A stretch of 64,000 bases of DNA from Certhia americana (Eukaryota; Chordata; Aves; Passeriformes; Certhiidae). Shown in pieces: positions 21,991 through 34,110 of the stretch. The notes under the pieces were generated by a model. The model worked only from the letters and a program-made list of their open reading frames with translations, searched no databases and had not been told where the DNA came from. A program made the translations under genes and the position numbers. The number at the start of each line of letters is the position of its first letter. Within the stretch, counting starts at the first letter, position 1. The stretch lies in the NCBI GenBank assembly GCA_018697195.1, contig CM031879.1, forward strand, positions 48,748,509-48,812,508, read 5' to 3'.

Positions 21991-24348
21991 CTTTAGTAGA
22001 TTGTCATGTTTGTATAGTCTTTGAATTTGTTTGGCAGCATTAATTCACATGTACATTCTTAAGCAAGGCTTCCACATCTTAAATTTCTCTGTGGTTAGTA
22101 AAGAAGTGTTAAGCAGTATTTCATATGTCTGGTCAAAGTGGAGACTCAAACCAAATCAGTACAAGAAAACCCAGTCTGGTATTTATTTGGAGAATACACT
22201 TATTGGAAATTACTAGAAGTTTCTCTTCCTAGATGCTTCTTTCTCACTTGTTTTATACACATCAAATTTTCTAGATCCAACTCTAACTGGGGCCTTTTAT
22301 AAGTATTGTAATCAGATGTCTCATATCAAGGAACAATTCTTATGCCAAAGGCACTGTGATCTTGCACAGTCTTCCTTATCCTTAACTTTCAGACTATGAA
22401 TAGTCCCTCTGAAGGTAGATTTTGAGCTTAAATGAGAATGAAGTAACTGTTTAATGCCTCTTTTTCCTGCCTTCTTCACATAGCCTTCTGCTATCCTACA
22501 GTTATATTTTTAGTTTTTCTATTGCCCAAGGGCACCAGAGAGAACTTACGTGAAAAAAGGTTAAAAAGAAAAAAGCATTTGAATAATTATTATTCAAGTT
22601 AAAAGGGAGTAATCATTTGATAACATTTCAATCTGCTTAAAAAGATATGTCCTTTCATTGAGTGTTTAATTATTATGTGGGTTTAGCAGCTGGATGGCTA
22701 TTATTTCAGCAAAGAGTTTATTGAGATTTGCAGAAGGATTATATTTAAAAGCAGAGTGTCTATTGTTAGCCTAGCTAAATCTGATAGGCTTTGAAAGCAT
22801 AAGACAGTCATCCATAATAACGTGAACAATATTGCCAAGTCAAGCAAGTGTGGTTGGTTTTCAAATTTTTTTTTGTGCTTTGCAACAACAGTTGAAAAGA
22901 AAATATTCAGATTAGTAATACAGGTCTGCTCTGATGAATTGGAATATGGACTTAAGAGTGAGAGAAACTAACAAGTTTTGTAGTATAAAAATTTCTGTTA
23001 TGTTCATAAATGCTTTGTGTATTTACATGATGATATAGGTGGACTGGTAAGCTCCATGTCTTGCATTCAAAATATATGACAGTAACTTTTCTGTAACTTA
23101 GAGCAAAATGTCACTGACTTTTCAAGTTATATCTCTAAAATGCCAGTTGGAGTTATGTAGTTATGTGGTGAAAGTGTTATTTTCTGTGATTCTTGTTCTC
23201 TGAATCAGGTCTATTTATAAAACTCTGCAGCCTTTCTGACTGTCACTAGTTAACAGCCTAAAGAGCCGAATTTCAAATTGTGTAAATGTTTCTTCATTCT
23301 TTGTTTCATAGTGTCAGCATGCCAGGCATGGTGAATATTAAAACTGTTTTATTTCTTATACTAAGACTCTTGATGTCAAAAGGCCACAGCATTAGCAAGA
23401 ATAAAGAGAATGAGGGTAATGGGAGACAAACTACTAAGGCAAAAGAAAACCCAAGGAAATATATTAATTTCTAATAAAATTAGGGCAGATCTAGAGCTTG
23501 TGTGGTGTGTAATTTTAGTCTCTCTATTCATTTTCATGGCAGACATATTTCCCTCCTCCCCCCCTTTGGAGCACTGAATACTTGATGTGTCAGGCAACAT
23601 TTGAAGAAGGCTGCTCAAAGGTACTTTACGCATCAAGCTCTCTTGATTATTTTACAAGTATCATTAACACAGACCAGGTTTTCCCTGGGATTACCAGGTC
23701 AGTTTATAGGTTTCTTGGTCATTCCAAAGCTTCCCCACACACTTGATAGACTTGATGACAAGAGAGCTGACAAAGCAGGAGCAGGCCCAAAGCCAAATAA
23801 TTAGCTGCTATTTAGGGGAGGTGCCTTGAGGAATTATTTTCCAGCTCAGAGGTTCAAGACTAGGAGAACAAAGGTTGGGATCAATAAAGGAAATAAAAGG
23901 TTATGTGAAGAGAAAAGTAGGTTGAGGAGGAAGATGGGCTTGGAGAAGGACTGGTGCCACCAGGGAAAAATGGTGAGGTGGGAAAAGTTGTGATCAAAGA
24001 GAAAAGAATTTGCAGATGGATGTGAAAGGAAGTAGAGTCAAGGCATGGAGTTCAATTGATTTCTTCTTTCTGTCAATCCAATCTGAGAATATGCATCAAT
24101 ACATTTTACTATGATGTTATTAAAAGTAATATTAGAAGTGTTGATTTTAGAAGAACTTGGGTTTAATCTCATTCTTTTTTTTTTTTTTAATACAAGAAAT
24201 TTAATTTTGTGACACCATATCATAGACTGTCTGAACTCTTCACAGTTGCCAAATGCCTGTGAGATTTTAATTTAGGTCAAGCAGATTCTCTTGGATGACC
24301 AGTAATTCTGATGGAGACTTTGGCTGTCTGAACATCTGGTATCTGAAC

Positions 24349-24832
24349 ATAGAATATGTAAGGTTAGAAGGGGCCACCAGATGTCATATACACAATGAAT
24401 AGCTCAAAGATCACCTAATATAAAGGATAAGTTAAACTTGTCTAGTCAAATTTTGCACATTTCCTATGACAGAGATCCCATAGTCTTTCTAGGCCCTTGT
24501 TCCAGTGTCACATTGAATTATTTTTTCTAATTTCCACTGAGATTTTTTCACTTGTGCAGCTCTGTCTCCTATCCTTTCATTGTCCAACTAGAAGAGTCTA
24601 GCTGTGTCTGCTCTTTAATCTCACTTTATTTAGTTGGAGTAACAAGTATATCTCCTCCTCAGTCTTTTCCTTTTTTAAGCTAAACAGTCATTTACTTCAG
24701 CCTTTCCTTATTTATCTTTGGCTGAGCTCTATCAGACTGTCACTATTTGTCTTGTTTTTAGGGGTCCAAAACTAGTGATAGTATTCCAGATACAGTCTTA
24801 CAGTATTCCAGATACAGCCTGATAAACATTTG
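24349..24832 (-). mobile_element. Old CR1 LINE fragment, antisense
   Basis: The plus strand shows the CR1 reverse-complement order: AGGTTAGAAGGGGCCACCAG, then CCTTGTTCCAGTG, then TCCTCAGTCTTTTCC, then TATTCCAGATACAG. About 480 bp is preserved, strongly diverged. The end carries a short internal tandem duplication. Confidence 0.7.
24781..24821 (+). repeat. Short tandem duplication, period about 23 bp
   Basis: GTATTCCAGATACAG occurs twice, 23 bp apart, within the CR1 fragment. Confidence 0.75.
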
Positions 24833-27800
24833 CTAGACAAGAAAAATAATTACTCTTGACCTACAGGCTTCTGTTTTGCTGCTGCAAAAAAAACCCCAAC
24901 AAACCAAAGTGGAAGTATAGAAAGAGAAAGAAAGACTATAGACAATGAAGATCTTAGAAACAAGAGGAAAAAGCAAGGATTTGAGCAAAGCTTGGTCAGC
25001 AAAATTGCAAATGTTGTGGATCTGAGACTGTAGTTGTGCTAGGCAGCCATGCTGTCAGACAGTGGAAAAAAGGCTCTGATCTATTACCTTTTATGACGCA
25101 GAAGTCTTGGCAAGGAATATTACTACCTCAGGGCATCTACAGACTTTCAGGTACCAATAGAGTATATTCCAGGCAGTTCCCCAGAGGGTAAGGTCTAGAT
25201 TCATCAGTTTTCCCTTCCTATCTCCTAATGTAAATCATATTGGTGTATCTAAGACAGATAATTTATAGCCATCCTTCTGTGTGGTCAGCTTCACATCTCA
25301 TAAATTAGATAGCCAGACACATGTGGGTCAAGTTTGGAAATGCACTGCATTTCTTTGGAGAAAGGATAGATTCTTCCCAATTCTTCTTACATTTGATTGT
25401 TTCCACACATCCCAATTTTTACTTTTTATGTTACTCTTTTTGTCAGCTGTGCATTGTCCCTATTTTTTCTCTCGTTCTGTTCTTTTACTTCAGGACCATG
25501 TTAGTCGTCGTTCCTCTTCCCAGCCTTCCCTCCCTTGTTCCCTCTACAGAGGCACATATTTCACAATGAGATGAACTGCAGAGGAAGTTCAAAGAAAGTT
25601 CTCTGGATGTCAAAGATCATGATGCTCTCTTGCAGGTGAACAGCAGAAGGAGATGTCCCAGCTCTCCCCGAATTCTAAAGAAAGATTTAAATTAGTCTCA
25701 GATGGGTCTATGGATTATCATAGAACTCACTGTACAGCAGGGCCTGAGATCCTTTCACCTTTTTTCAGAAGAGGTTTGTGCTTGATACTGCTGGTCAAAA
25801 TAATTATTAGGGAAGAAGCATTAGTGAGGATGATGCTGTACCATGCAAAGAAATCTTTAGGGAGTGCAGGTTATTTTGTTCTGACATAAAGTGATTACAG
25901 TAGAAGAAGTTATTGATATAATTCTGTTATCAAAGTTTTTTTTTTCTTTTCTTTTTTTCTTTTTGTCCTGCAGTACCCTCCCTGTCTGTTTTTGATACAG
26001 TCGAGAAAAAGAAGATTGGAGTGGAGAGAATACAGTTCTCCTTCTGGCAATATCAGCACCAAGGAATAAGTAAGTAGTATTGAAAATGGATCTAATTCAA
26101 TACTGTAGAAAGTGATGGTTCTACTAAAAGGCACTGGAAGCAAAGAGGGGAGTCTGTTTTTTCTGGTTAGTTAATGGGAATACACCCGGTTCAATTCCCT
26201 ACTGAGTACATCAGCCCATGTTTTGAGGTTTACTTGACCATTCTCATTTTAGTAGAATGTATTACAGTGCAGACTATCTCTGTGAGATGCAAAGATGTTA
26301 ACCAAGGTGGGGAAAAAGAGAAAACAGGTTCTCATTCAAATCCTTGATTATATATTGCAGAAATCGTTTTTTATACTATCGTACCAGGGTAATATTAAAA
26401 GACCCTTTTGGCCAACAGCCTGATTTAGTTTTAGAGCAGCCAGGAAGAATCTAATACAGGAAAAAAAAAAAAAAAAAAGGGAAAACGTGTGTCGTAAGTT
26501 GACTGAGTCTTTGCAATTGCTGGCAAATCCACTGGATGGATCTTCTGACAAACTGGACAGGGTGAACTGGAGGTAGATCCCTAGTAAATCTAAGAGCCAA
26601 AAATTGGCTAAACATCTTGGACAAGTTTGGAAGCTTGTTTCTTGTTTCTTGTTTGGCTCATTTCCTTGTCCCATCCCCCCTTTCTCTGCAGCAGAAGCAG
26701 CGTTGAAGGGTGTGCACTCCGTCTGGCAGGCTGTTGGAGGAGTCTCTGGCCTCAAATTACACAGCATGAGAACTCTGTGCACAGAATTAGCAGCAGAGTT
26801 CTGTGTATTAGGTGCCAGGGAAAAATGTCACATTCAGCAGAACTCAAGAGGTGAGATGTGGAACAGAAAGAACTGGAACAGGACATCAATCCCCCTCTAG
26901 ATTTTACTGTTTTTCTGCAGACATGTCTGAGAGTGTCATAACCCTCTTGTTTGGTTATGACAATTATTTTGGTAAGAATATTTGGGTAGTAAATAGATTT
27001 TATTGTGTCTTAGTCACAGGCATGTCTGATTTTCACTCCCCCTCCTTCACTTCCTCCTTTTCCTTTATTTTGAAGTTTTCTTTTCACTTTTCACAAGGAA
27101 AACACTTTTCAATCATGAAAAAGTGCTGTTGACATACGGTTTTCTGCCCTCTTTTCCACCTACCTGTGTTATGATTTCTGATTAGAAACACACTGTTATG
27201 GCACTGCGTTCACATCGTGCAACAGCTTGTACAAGTTGCTTGTAGTGAAATCTGGAAAAATGAATAAAGTGGTGGCAAATGAATAAAGTGATGGCAAACA
27301 GAGCAAAGGCACTAAAAAGGAGAGGAGCAGCTACTCAAGAACTGTATTCTATAGATACTACCTCAATAGCTGCTGTCTCATTCAGAAAAGCTATTACAGC
27401 AAAGGTCATGGTTTGGGGGTGTGTTTTGGCTTCTTCCATACATCATAGAAGTGGTACAATTCTTGCCACACCACTGTTAGAAGCCCTGAAGCATATGTGT
27501 GAAAGAGGCTTCATTAGTATCTGCATGTGGAGATGGATTGTCAGGAGACAAAATGAATTATTTGGGGCTATACATGTACACACATACACTCACTGGGTTG
27601 TCAGACCAGACTGCTTTTGTAAGACAAAGTTATCAGGCAGTGCTTGTTGTATTCCTTCCCATTCATTCTCCTCATCATGTTGATGTTTGCACTGTGAGCT
27701 GGGCTGGGAAATTGATCTGTGGCTTAAAAAAGTGTTCTTACATCTGGCTTAGTCAGTTGACATATTTTGCAGCATAGCCTCAAATGTGCCATCCTGTGAG

Positions 27801-28315
27801 GCAGGAAAAAGCAAGAATATGTGAAGACAGGGAATTTCCTAAGCTCCTACCATTACCATATACTCATTTCTTGAAATCACAACTTCAAAGTCCTCCAATA
27901 CCTTTCTTTGGTTCAGATTATTGAAGCGATCCACAAGCACGACAATATATTCCAAGATTAAATAGCGCTCTAGGCAGAAAGTTATTCTTCATTTCCTTTC
28001 CTTGTTCTTTTCTGTAGTAGGACAGGCCTGTTGGCTACTGCTGTTTAACATATGTGATAGTTTAGCCACGACAGTCTTTTTTGAGTGTTTGGGAATCTGT
28101 TCTAAGGCCTGGCATCAGAGCATTACTGGCACATTTTAAAAGAGCAACCTTTTTATATTGTTTTCTGTTTGCACTGCGGGTGATATTGAGTGCAGGTGGG
28201 TTGCAGAGGATAATGGTTGTAGTTTCTCACTTTCTACCTGATTTTCCCGAAGAATTATACCTCTACTGAGCATTTTTCTTTCTCACCTCCCCCCTCATGA
28301 GAAAAGTCTTAGTCA

Positions 28316-28440
28316 GCCCTATTTCACAGATGGCAAAGCTGAGGCAGAAGGAATTACACACAGTAAGCCAGTGGCTGAACTTGCTATGGCAGTTAATTAA
28401 GAGGTCTCTTGTTCAGACCCAGTTTCACATAACGAGGCAG
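28316..28440 (-). mobile_element. MIR-like CORE SINE fragment
   Basis: The plus strand CCTATTTCACAGATGGCAAA, GCTGAGGCAGAAGGA and AGTAAGCCAGTGGCTGAAC follow the reverse complement of the MIR consensus in order. Boundaries are approximate. Confidence 0.65.
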
Positions 28441-30749
28441 CATTCTGCCTGTTGAGAAACTCCAGCCTTCCACACTGGAAATGGACAGTCCAGCCACTGA
28501 TTTGGGATTGAATTTCTTACTGAAATGTTAATTGGTGCATTAATTCCACAAGTCTGTCTTTCAAGGAATGAAGGCTGAGGCAATAAATGGCTGGTAGGTG
28601 AGGCAGCAGGTGAGGCAGGCTGTAAGTATTCACTGTGAGGAATAGACAGAACAGAACTTTGAAAATCACAGGACTTTGCTATTTATTGCCTCTGTATTTG
28701 CCGCTAGTCTGCCTATCCTAATCTCTAGCCCCCTTGCCCCCTGATTTTATTAAGGGATATTGTCCCAATTTATGAACCACTAGAAAATGAGCCATAAACT
28801 CTTTATAAGGAGCAGACTGCACCAGAAAATTGTGCTTCTTTGACTATATCAGTGTATCTTAAGTAGTACAACTCCCCTAGGGTAAAGACAATTATACCAG
28901 TGTAAAAGTGCATATCCAAATATATCTGAGTCCCAAATGAGAAGGTACCTTTGTACCAGTAATAACTAGGTCCACAGTAAGGAACAGATTTATTACCTTA
29001 CCTTTAGAAATCTGAGGCGACAAAAGTGGGAATATAGCCATTTCATAATTCATATATATTCCTAGGAGACAGATAAAACCTTCATAGGGAGAATTGGCCC
29101 ACTTGAGGTCTTATTTACTGGCCAGTGATGCCTGTCTCTCTTCTGTTTTCAGAAAACTTCACCTAACTACAGACACTTATTTAAAGTTTCAAAATAAGGT
29201 AAAAGGAATTTGGTCACAGGATTTCTTAAAATGGATGGGGAAATTAAACAGTTTGGAACAGTGTAGTTTGGAACAAATCAAACAACTGATTTGAATGCAT
29301 CACTGCACAAATTTTAGCAAATCCCAACCCTGTTCTTCCATTTGGGGAAGTTCAGTGAATTCTTTGGGAGTAATTTTAACAGGTCTTTTGAAGTTGTGAA
29401 ATAGGTGAAGCAGATTTTTCTTTGTCTTGAGTAGTAATAACTCTGACAGGTTTTTGATTCTCAAGATGATTAGGAGACATAAAACACAAAACCCCTCCTG
29501 CCACAAAGGTGCACTGCTGCTTTGCACTAAAACTAGATTTTAAAGTTCTGGAGGGATAGTTGTAGGCATGGCTCTCTTAGAAGTGCTTGAATGGAATGTT
29601 CCTGCTTCTTTGTCTGCAATGGCCAGTTACCTAGTTTTGACACTGGAGAAGTTGACTGGAGCAAAGGGCTGCACCTCCAGCCCACAACTGTCATGCACAA
29701 TAGCAGTGACAAGCTCTGTCCCATTTCTTCCTTGTTTGTCTCTTTTATCCAGGAAGTGATATGTGATCTGGAAGAAGAAATGTTCTATTGTTCCATTTTT
29801 CTCACTTAGTCTAAACCTGGGCATCAAATATCTGTCTGAGCTCTGCAAGAACAAAAAAGCTCCATTGCTCATGAAGAAGCACCTTCTAACTCTTCCAGTC
29901 TAAGTGATTCTACTCTATCAGGAAGAAATCCTGTATTTTTAAAAAATATTTGTAAAGGAAGCAGGTTTATTTTAAAAGAGAGAAGGAAGATCATAATACT
30001 TCTTGTGATATTGCTCTGCATAAGAAAACCTGATGAGATCTGCCAATTGAATCATGAACTATCAAACCTCAGAATGGTACTCTTGGTTGCGTGTTTCCAA
30101 AATAGCCGACAATGTCAAAAGAAAAACCTCACTTTTTGAGGTGGTTTGTTTGTTTGGTTTTTTTTCCCTGCAATTCTTATTCCTTATTTTGCTCAAGCAG
30201 TAGAGGTGAAAAAGCCAAGATTCAGGTATATGATTCAGTTTGATGTTCTGAGAAGAATGTAATTTTAAAAAATGCTGCTCTTTCTTTAACATTTGGTTCT
30301 GTAAACCTCTTCCATGTTAAATAATAATTTATTCTGGAAATGACACCATTAAATTCACTGTCAGGAACAGTGGTAGATGCTGACCTTTAAATATCTTCAG
30401 TCCAAGATGGATTATTTAGTTGTGTGTATATCAGCAGGGCATGAAAAGAGTCTTTTTCTGCAAATACCTACTAGCTACTTTTCACCCTAAAAAAGCAATC
30501 ATGGAAACTGTGTCCAGATTTAATTCAAAGCAAATTTCCAAATTCTATCAATCCATACTCCTGTGGCTTTTTTAATTCCAACACAATGCACGACAGGGAG
30601 AATATCCACACATTCAGACATTGAGTGTGAATAATCCATTATCAAACGAAGAATACAAAACCAATTAGCTCAACCCTCAATTTATGCCCTATTTGTTTTG
30701 ATTTGTTTTTGGGTTTTTTATTTCTAAGTTTCAAGTTCAGAAAGATAGG

Positions 30750-30838
30750 ACTTTTTCTTTTTAAATGGTTTTATTTTTGACTGTCCTGAAAATTCAACTT
30801 TTTCTTTTTAAATGGTTTTATTTTTGACTGTCCTGAAA
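30750..30838 (+). repeat. Exact 42-bp tandem duplication, period 47 bp
   Basis: Positions 30750-30791 and 30797-30838 are identical over 42 bases, separated by 5 bases. The lack of divergence suggests a recent event or an assembly artefact. Confidence 0.9.
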
Positions 30839-33800
30839 GCATATATGAAAGAAATGGTCTTACTATGTACCATTGTGCCAACTGCATCCTAAGGATTTTG
30901 TAGCACTACCTGCAAAAGAGCTCCAAAGATTGCAGCACAGATGTGAATAGCTTATCTAATGTAACTTTTGTCCAAAAATTTTACAGAACTGTAATTAATT
31001 ATTCATATACTATAATAAAAATAATACCTAGTTTATACATGGCTGTATTTGAAAAGAAATATTGTAAAAGTCTATTAAAGCATCCTGTAAAGCTGGTAGT
31101 CTGTACAAGTATTATTAAAGGTAAATGGAAAAGATCCCCAAACACTTCACAAATCAGTGTTATTACAGTTGCAGCTCAGTCTCAAGCAACCACAGGAGTC
31201 AAGGCATCCAACTGCTAATGATGTGTATGCTACAGAAACAAATATTCCACATATCCTTTGAAAACAATAGGTTGAATGAAAGTATCTTGCAAGCCAACTC
31301 TGCCATATGTAATTCTATTTGATGTTCAGCTTCCTTGCAGTGATGGTTAAATGTTATTTCCCTTGCAGATTAATCTGTGATGAGATCAGACATCTTTTAA
31401 CAATATTATTCTTGTTCGCTTTCTCCTATCACTTAGAAGATTTATTCTATGGCTGGTGATTGAGCATAATTGCACAACACTTTTGTAAGATCAGGTGCAT
31501 GAGGCAGAAGCCATTATTCTATAGAATCATGCAAAATGATACAGTAGCTGCTGTCCTAGCAGACGTGGTATGTAGTGCTGTCATCCAGACTTGATTCAGT
31601 GGAGTATTTCTGCTACATTTTTGGTTTACCTTTTATTAGTGGGTCATGTATCTCTAGTGATACATGAATAGGACTACATTCCTATTTTTCATTACAATTC
31701 CACTTTCTCTTTGGTTGTTTGATTCTAGCTGATGCTGTCAGATTTCCAGGGTGCTATGTATCCTTGTGAATGTGTTTTCTAACAACAGGTGCATTGGACA
31801 GAAGGCCACAGTTTCACAGCTCACAGGCATGTCCAAATTAATAGAGTAGATTGGGAACTGTGAAGAGGCATATAGTGGTGGCAGCATATGGTCATGGTTC
31901 AGTCATCTGAGGATTCTCTTAGCAGTCTCCTTTGATGGACCAATTTTTGTTTTGTGTTTCTTGCACTTGGATGAATTCCTGCTTTATCTTGCACATTTAT
32001 GAGGGTTGGTGCATAGCACAACAATGACCATGTCAGCCATAGTGTATGGATGGGTCTTCTCAAAACTGTGAGCTGGCCATGTCAGCTGATGAAATGGGGT
32101 ACTTTCCTAGTGCAGGCATATATCTTGACATAGGTACTGTCATTAGGATATCAGTTTTGTAATGGATATTTATTTCATTCATTAAATAATTATTTGAACA
32201 GAGAAAGGATGTGTATTTGATTAGAGACAGCCTATTTTCTCAGATCAAATAACAAAAATTGTTATTTCTACTATAGTAGCACAATACTAGAAATGGAAAG
32301 AAAATCTGGTATTTGAGGCACCGATTTGGCACAGAAGACCGTGGCAAAGCAGTGTTCCCAATCTTATTTCACAGCCTTGGTGATCCCTCTAACCAATCAG
32401 CATACACTCTTCTGAGGTAGAAATCTGCCTTTTGTCAGAAAAGCAAGTATTTTCCCTGGTTGAGTTCAGAACAAGAAAATACTCCAGAATCATAAACATT
32501 CTTAGTAGGTTTAGTATTATCCTGTCAGGTTAATATTATTACTAGCTGTAATCTCTAGTAGAGAGTAGTGGAATTGAACTGCTTTCAGTTTGTTTTACTC
32601 ATCTTACAGCAAAGGAGTTGCATAGACGATTTGTCTGAGAGTTTCTGTCGACTTGTTTTCAAAAAGCCACTGTCCCTAGATAAACAATGAACGTGTATTT
32701 TTGCATTGTGTCATGTCCTCTGTCTATTAAAAGATGTACCTTCATTATATCTAGATTATCTTTCAGGACATTTGAAAAATTATGATATCCTTCCTGTTAT
32801 TTTCTTGTCAAAGCTATGATATGCAGAGTAGCAGATCACTCAGAAAATATAGTTCAGAATTTTGTTCTCCTGGTCCCTTCTGATCAAGACACACTATACC
32901 CCCTCTCAAATTCTATCATGGTGCCTAGAGTTATCCATGGAAAAGAGATGGGTGAAGGATTTACTTCATTAAAATGCAATGCAATGCAGTTACTCTCAAG
33001 GCTGATGATTACAGTTGTAAATAGAGTTTTATTTTGAAGGATGATGGTTGATTTTTGCTCCATTCAGATGGGAATTTTTGTTCTTGGCAGCGGAAGGAGG
33101 AGGAAGAGGCAAATATGTATTGAACACGAAAATGGAAGAGAGTCAAAGAGTGAAATGGAGAGGCAAGGATGCACATAACAGCTTTTGACTAAGGCAGATA
33201 AGCTGTGTTACAACTTAGCCATATTGTTAAGAAATAATGGTTTCCTCATTACTTTCTTCCTTTTATTTTCTTCTTGAAAGATTGCCAACTGATGTTATAT
33301 AAATGCTGTGTCACTACAGTTTGAGTACATGCCAGGGCAAGCCATTACTTTGTCTTTGTATTGGTAAATGTGGGTTGTTTTAAGCATATGAAGCCAAAGG
33401 GATCTCTGGCCTTTAAAGGATTCCTGTCTTGCTTTCATTGATCCATCCTGCAAAGCTCATCTCCTGTGCCTGATGCCCTGGTGTTTGACAAGGCTGATTT
33501 TATTGATGATATGTTCTGCTCCCATTTTAAAATTTATTCTTTAGCTCCACCTCCTGGCTCTTGGTCTGCAGAAAGGAGGATCATTGGGAATCACAGAGTC
33601 TCAAGTAGAGATCAGAAGTATTCATCCTAGTTTACAAACATTAATGTAGAGGTGTATATGGGTACATTTTAGCTGAGACAAAAGAGACTTTGCTGAGCCC
33701 AATCGTACTGGCTTTCAGGAGAGTGAATGTTCAAATGTTTCGGTGAAGGGTGGACGATGGAATATGTGGCTCACAGATTCTGCTTTTTCTTGGGCTTTCA

Positions 33801-34078
33801 GTTTCTCAATTGTGGCAGTTTTGAGACATGACAGACATCACAGAACAGTCTCTCTTTATTACTGTTCTCCCGCTAGTACTTCCTCAAATTCGTGGGGGTG
33901 GGGAGGTACAGCAGAAATCGTCTGACACTGAAACATTAAAAAAAGATCTCTGAGGCCTTGCAAAGGAGTCTCGTTTCATGCAGGGAGGATTACTTTGACT
34001 TTGTGTTCATCCTATTAAACCAGGAACTGCCCAAGAACTAGAAGAATAGATCTTAGTCATCTGGATTTAAGAAGAACC

Positions 34079-34110
34079 ATGTCTCTTCCCCGACAGCTGC
34101 GAGAGAAGAG
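34079..34110 (+). CDS. NCF4: NCF4 coding exon 1
   Basis: Start codon and residues 1-10 ([10 protein letters not shown]) plus two bases of S11. Donor GTAATG. The ATG has A at -3 in the context AAGAACC. The upstream transcription start could not be placed. Confidence 0.9.

Larger units (their letters stand above)
14666..34078. other. Large non-coding interval between PVALB and NCF4
   Basis: No exon with convincing protein similarity and splice sites was found on either strand. Open stretches here are short and of low-complexity or repeat origin. Recognisable contents are CR1 fragments (16341-16550, 24349-24832), a MIR (28316-28440), T runs (15778-15800, 21963-21990), (GT)n (20885-20926) and tandem duplications (24781-24821, 30750-30838). 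Regulatory elements of either neighbour could lie here unseen. Confidence 0.6.

Noticed and set aside
26184..26215. GGTTCAATTCC resembling a tRNA B box
   Set aside because: The flanking bases do not form a T-arm stem, and no acceptor or anticodon arms can be drawn. Probably chance or a decayed SINE.
27279..27683. 134-codon open frame in the PVALB-NCF4 gap
   Set aside because: No recognisable motif or splice sites, composition like random AT-rich DNA, and it starts in a short tandem repeat (ATGAATAAAGTG units).
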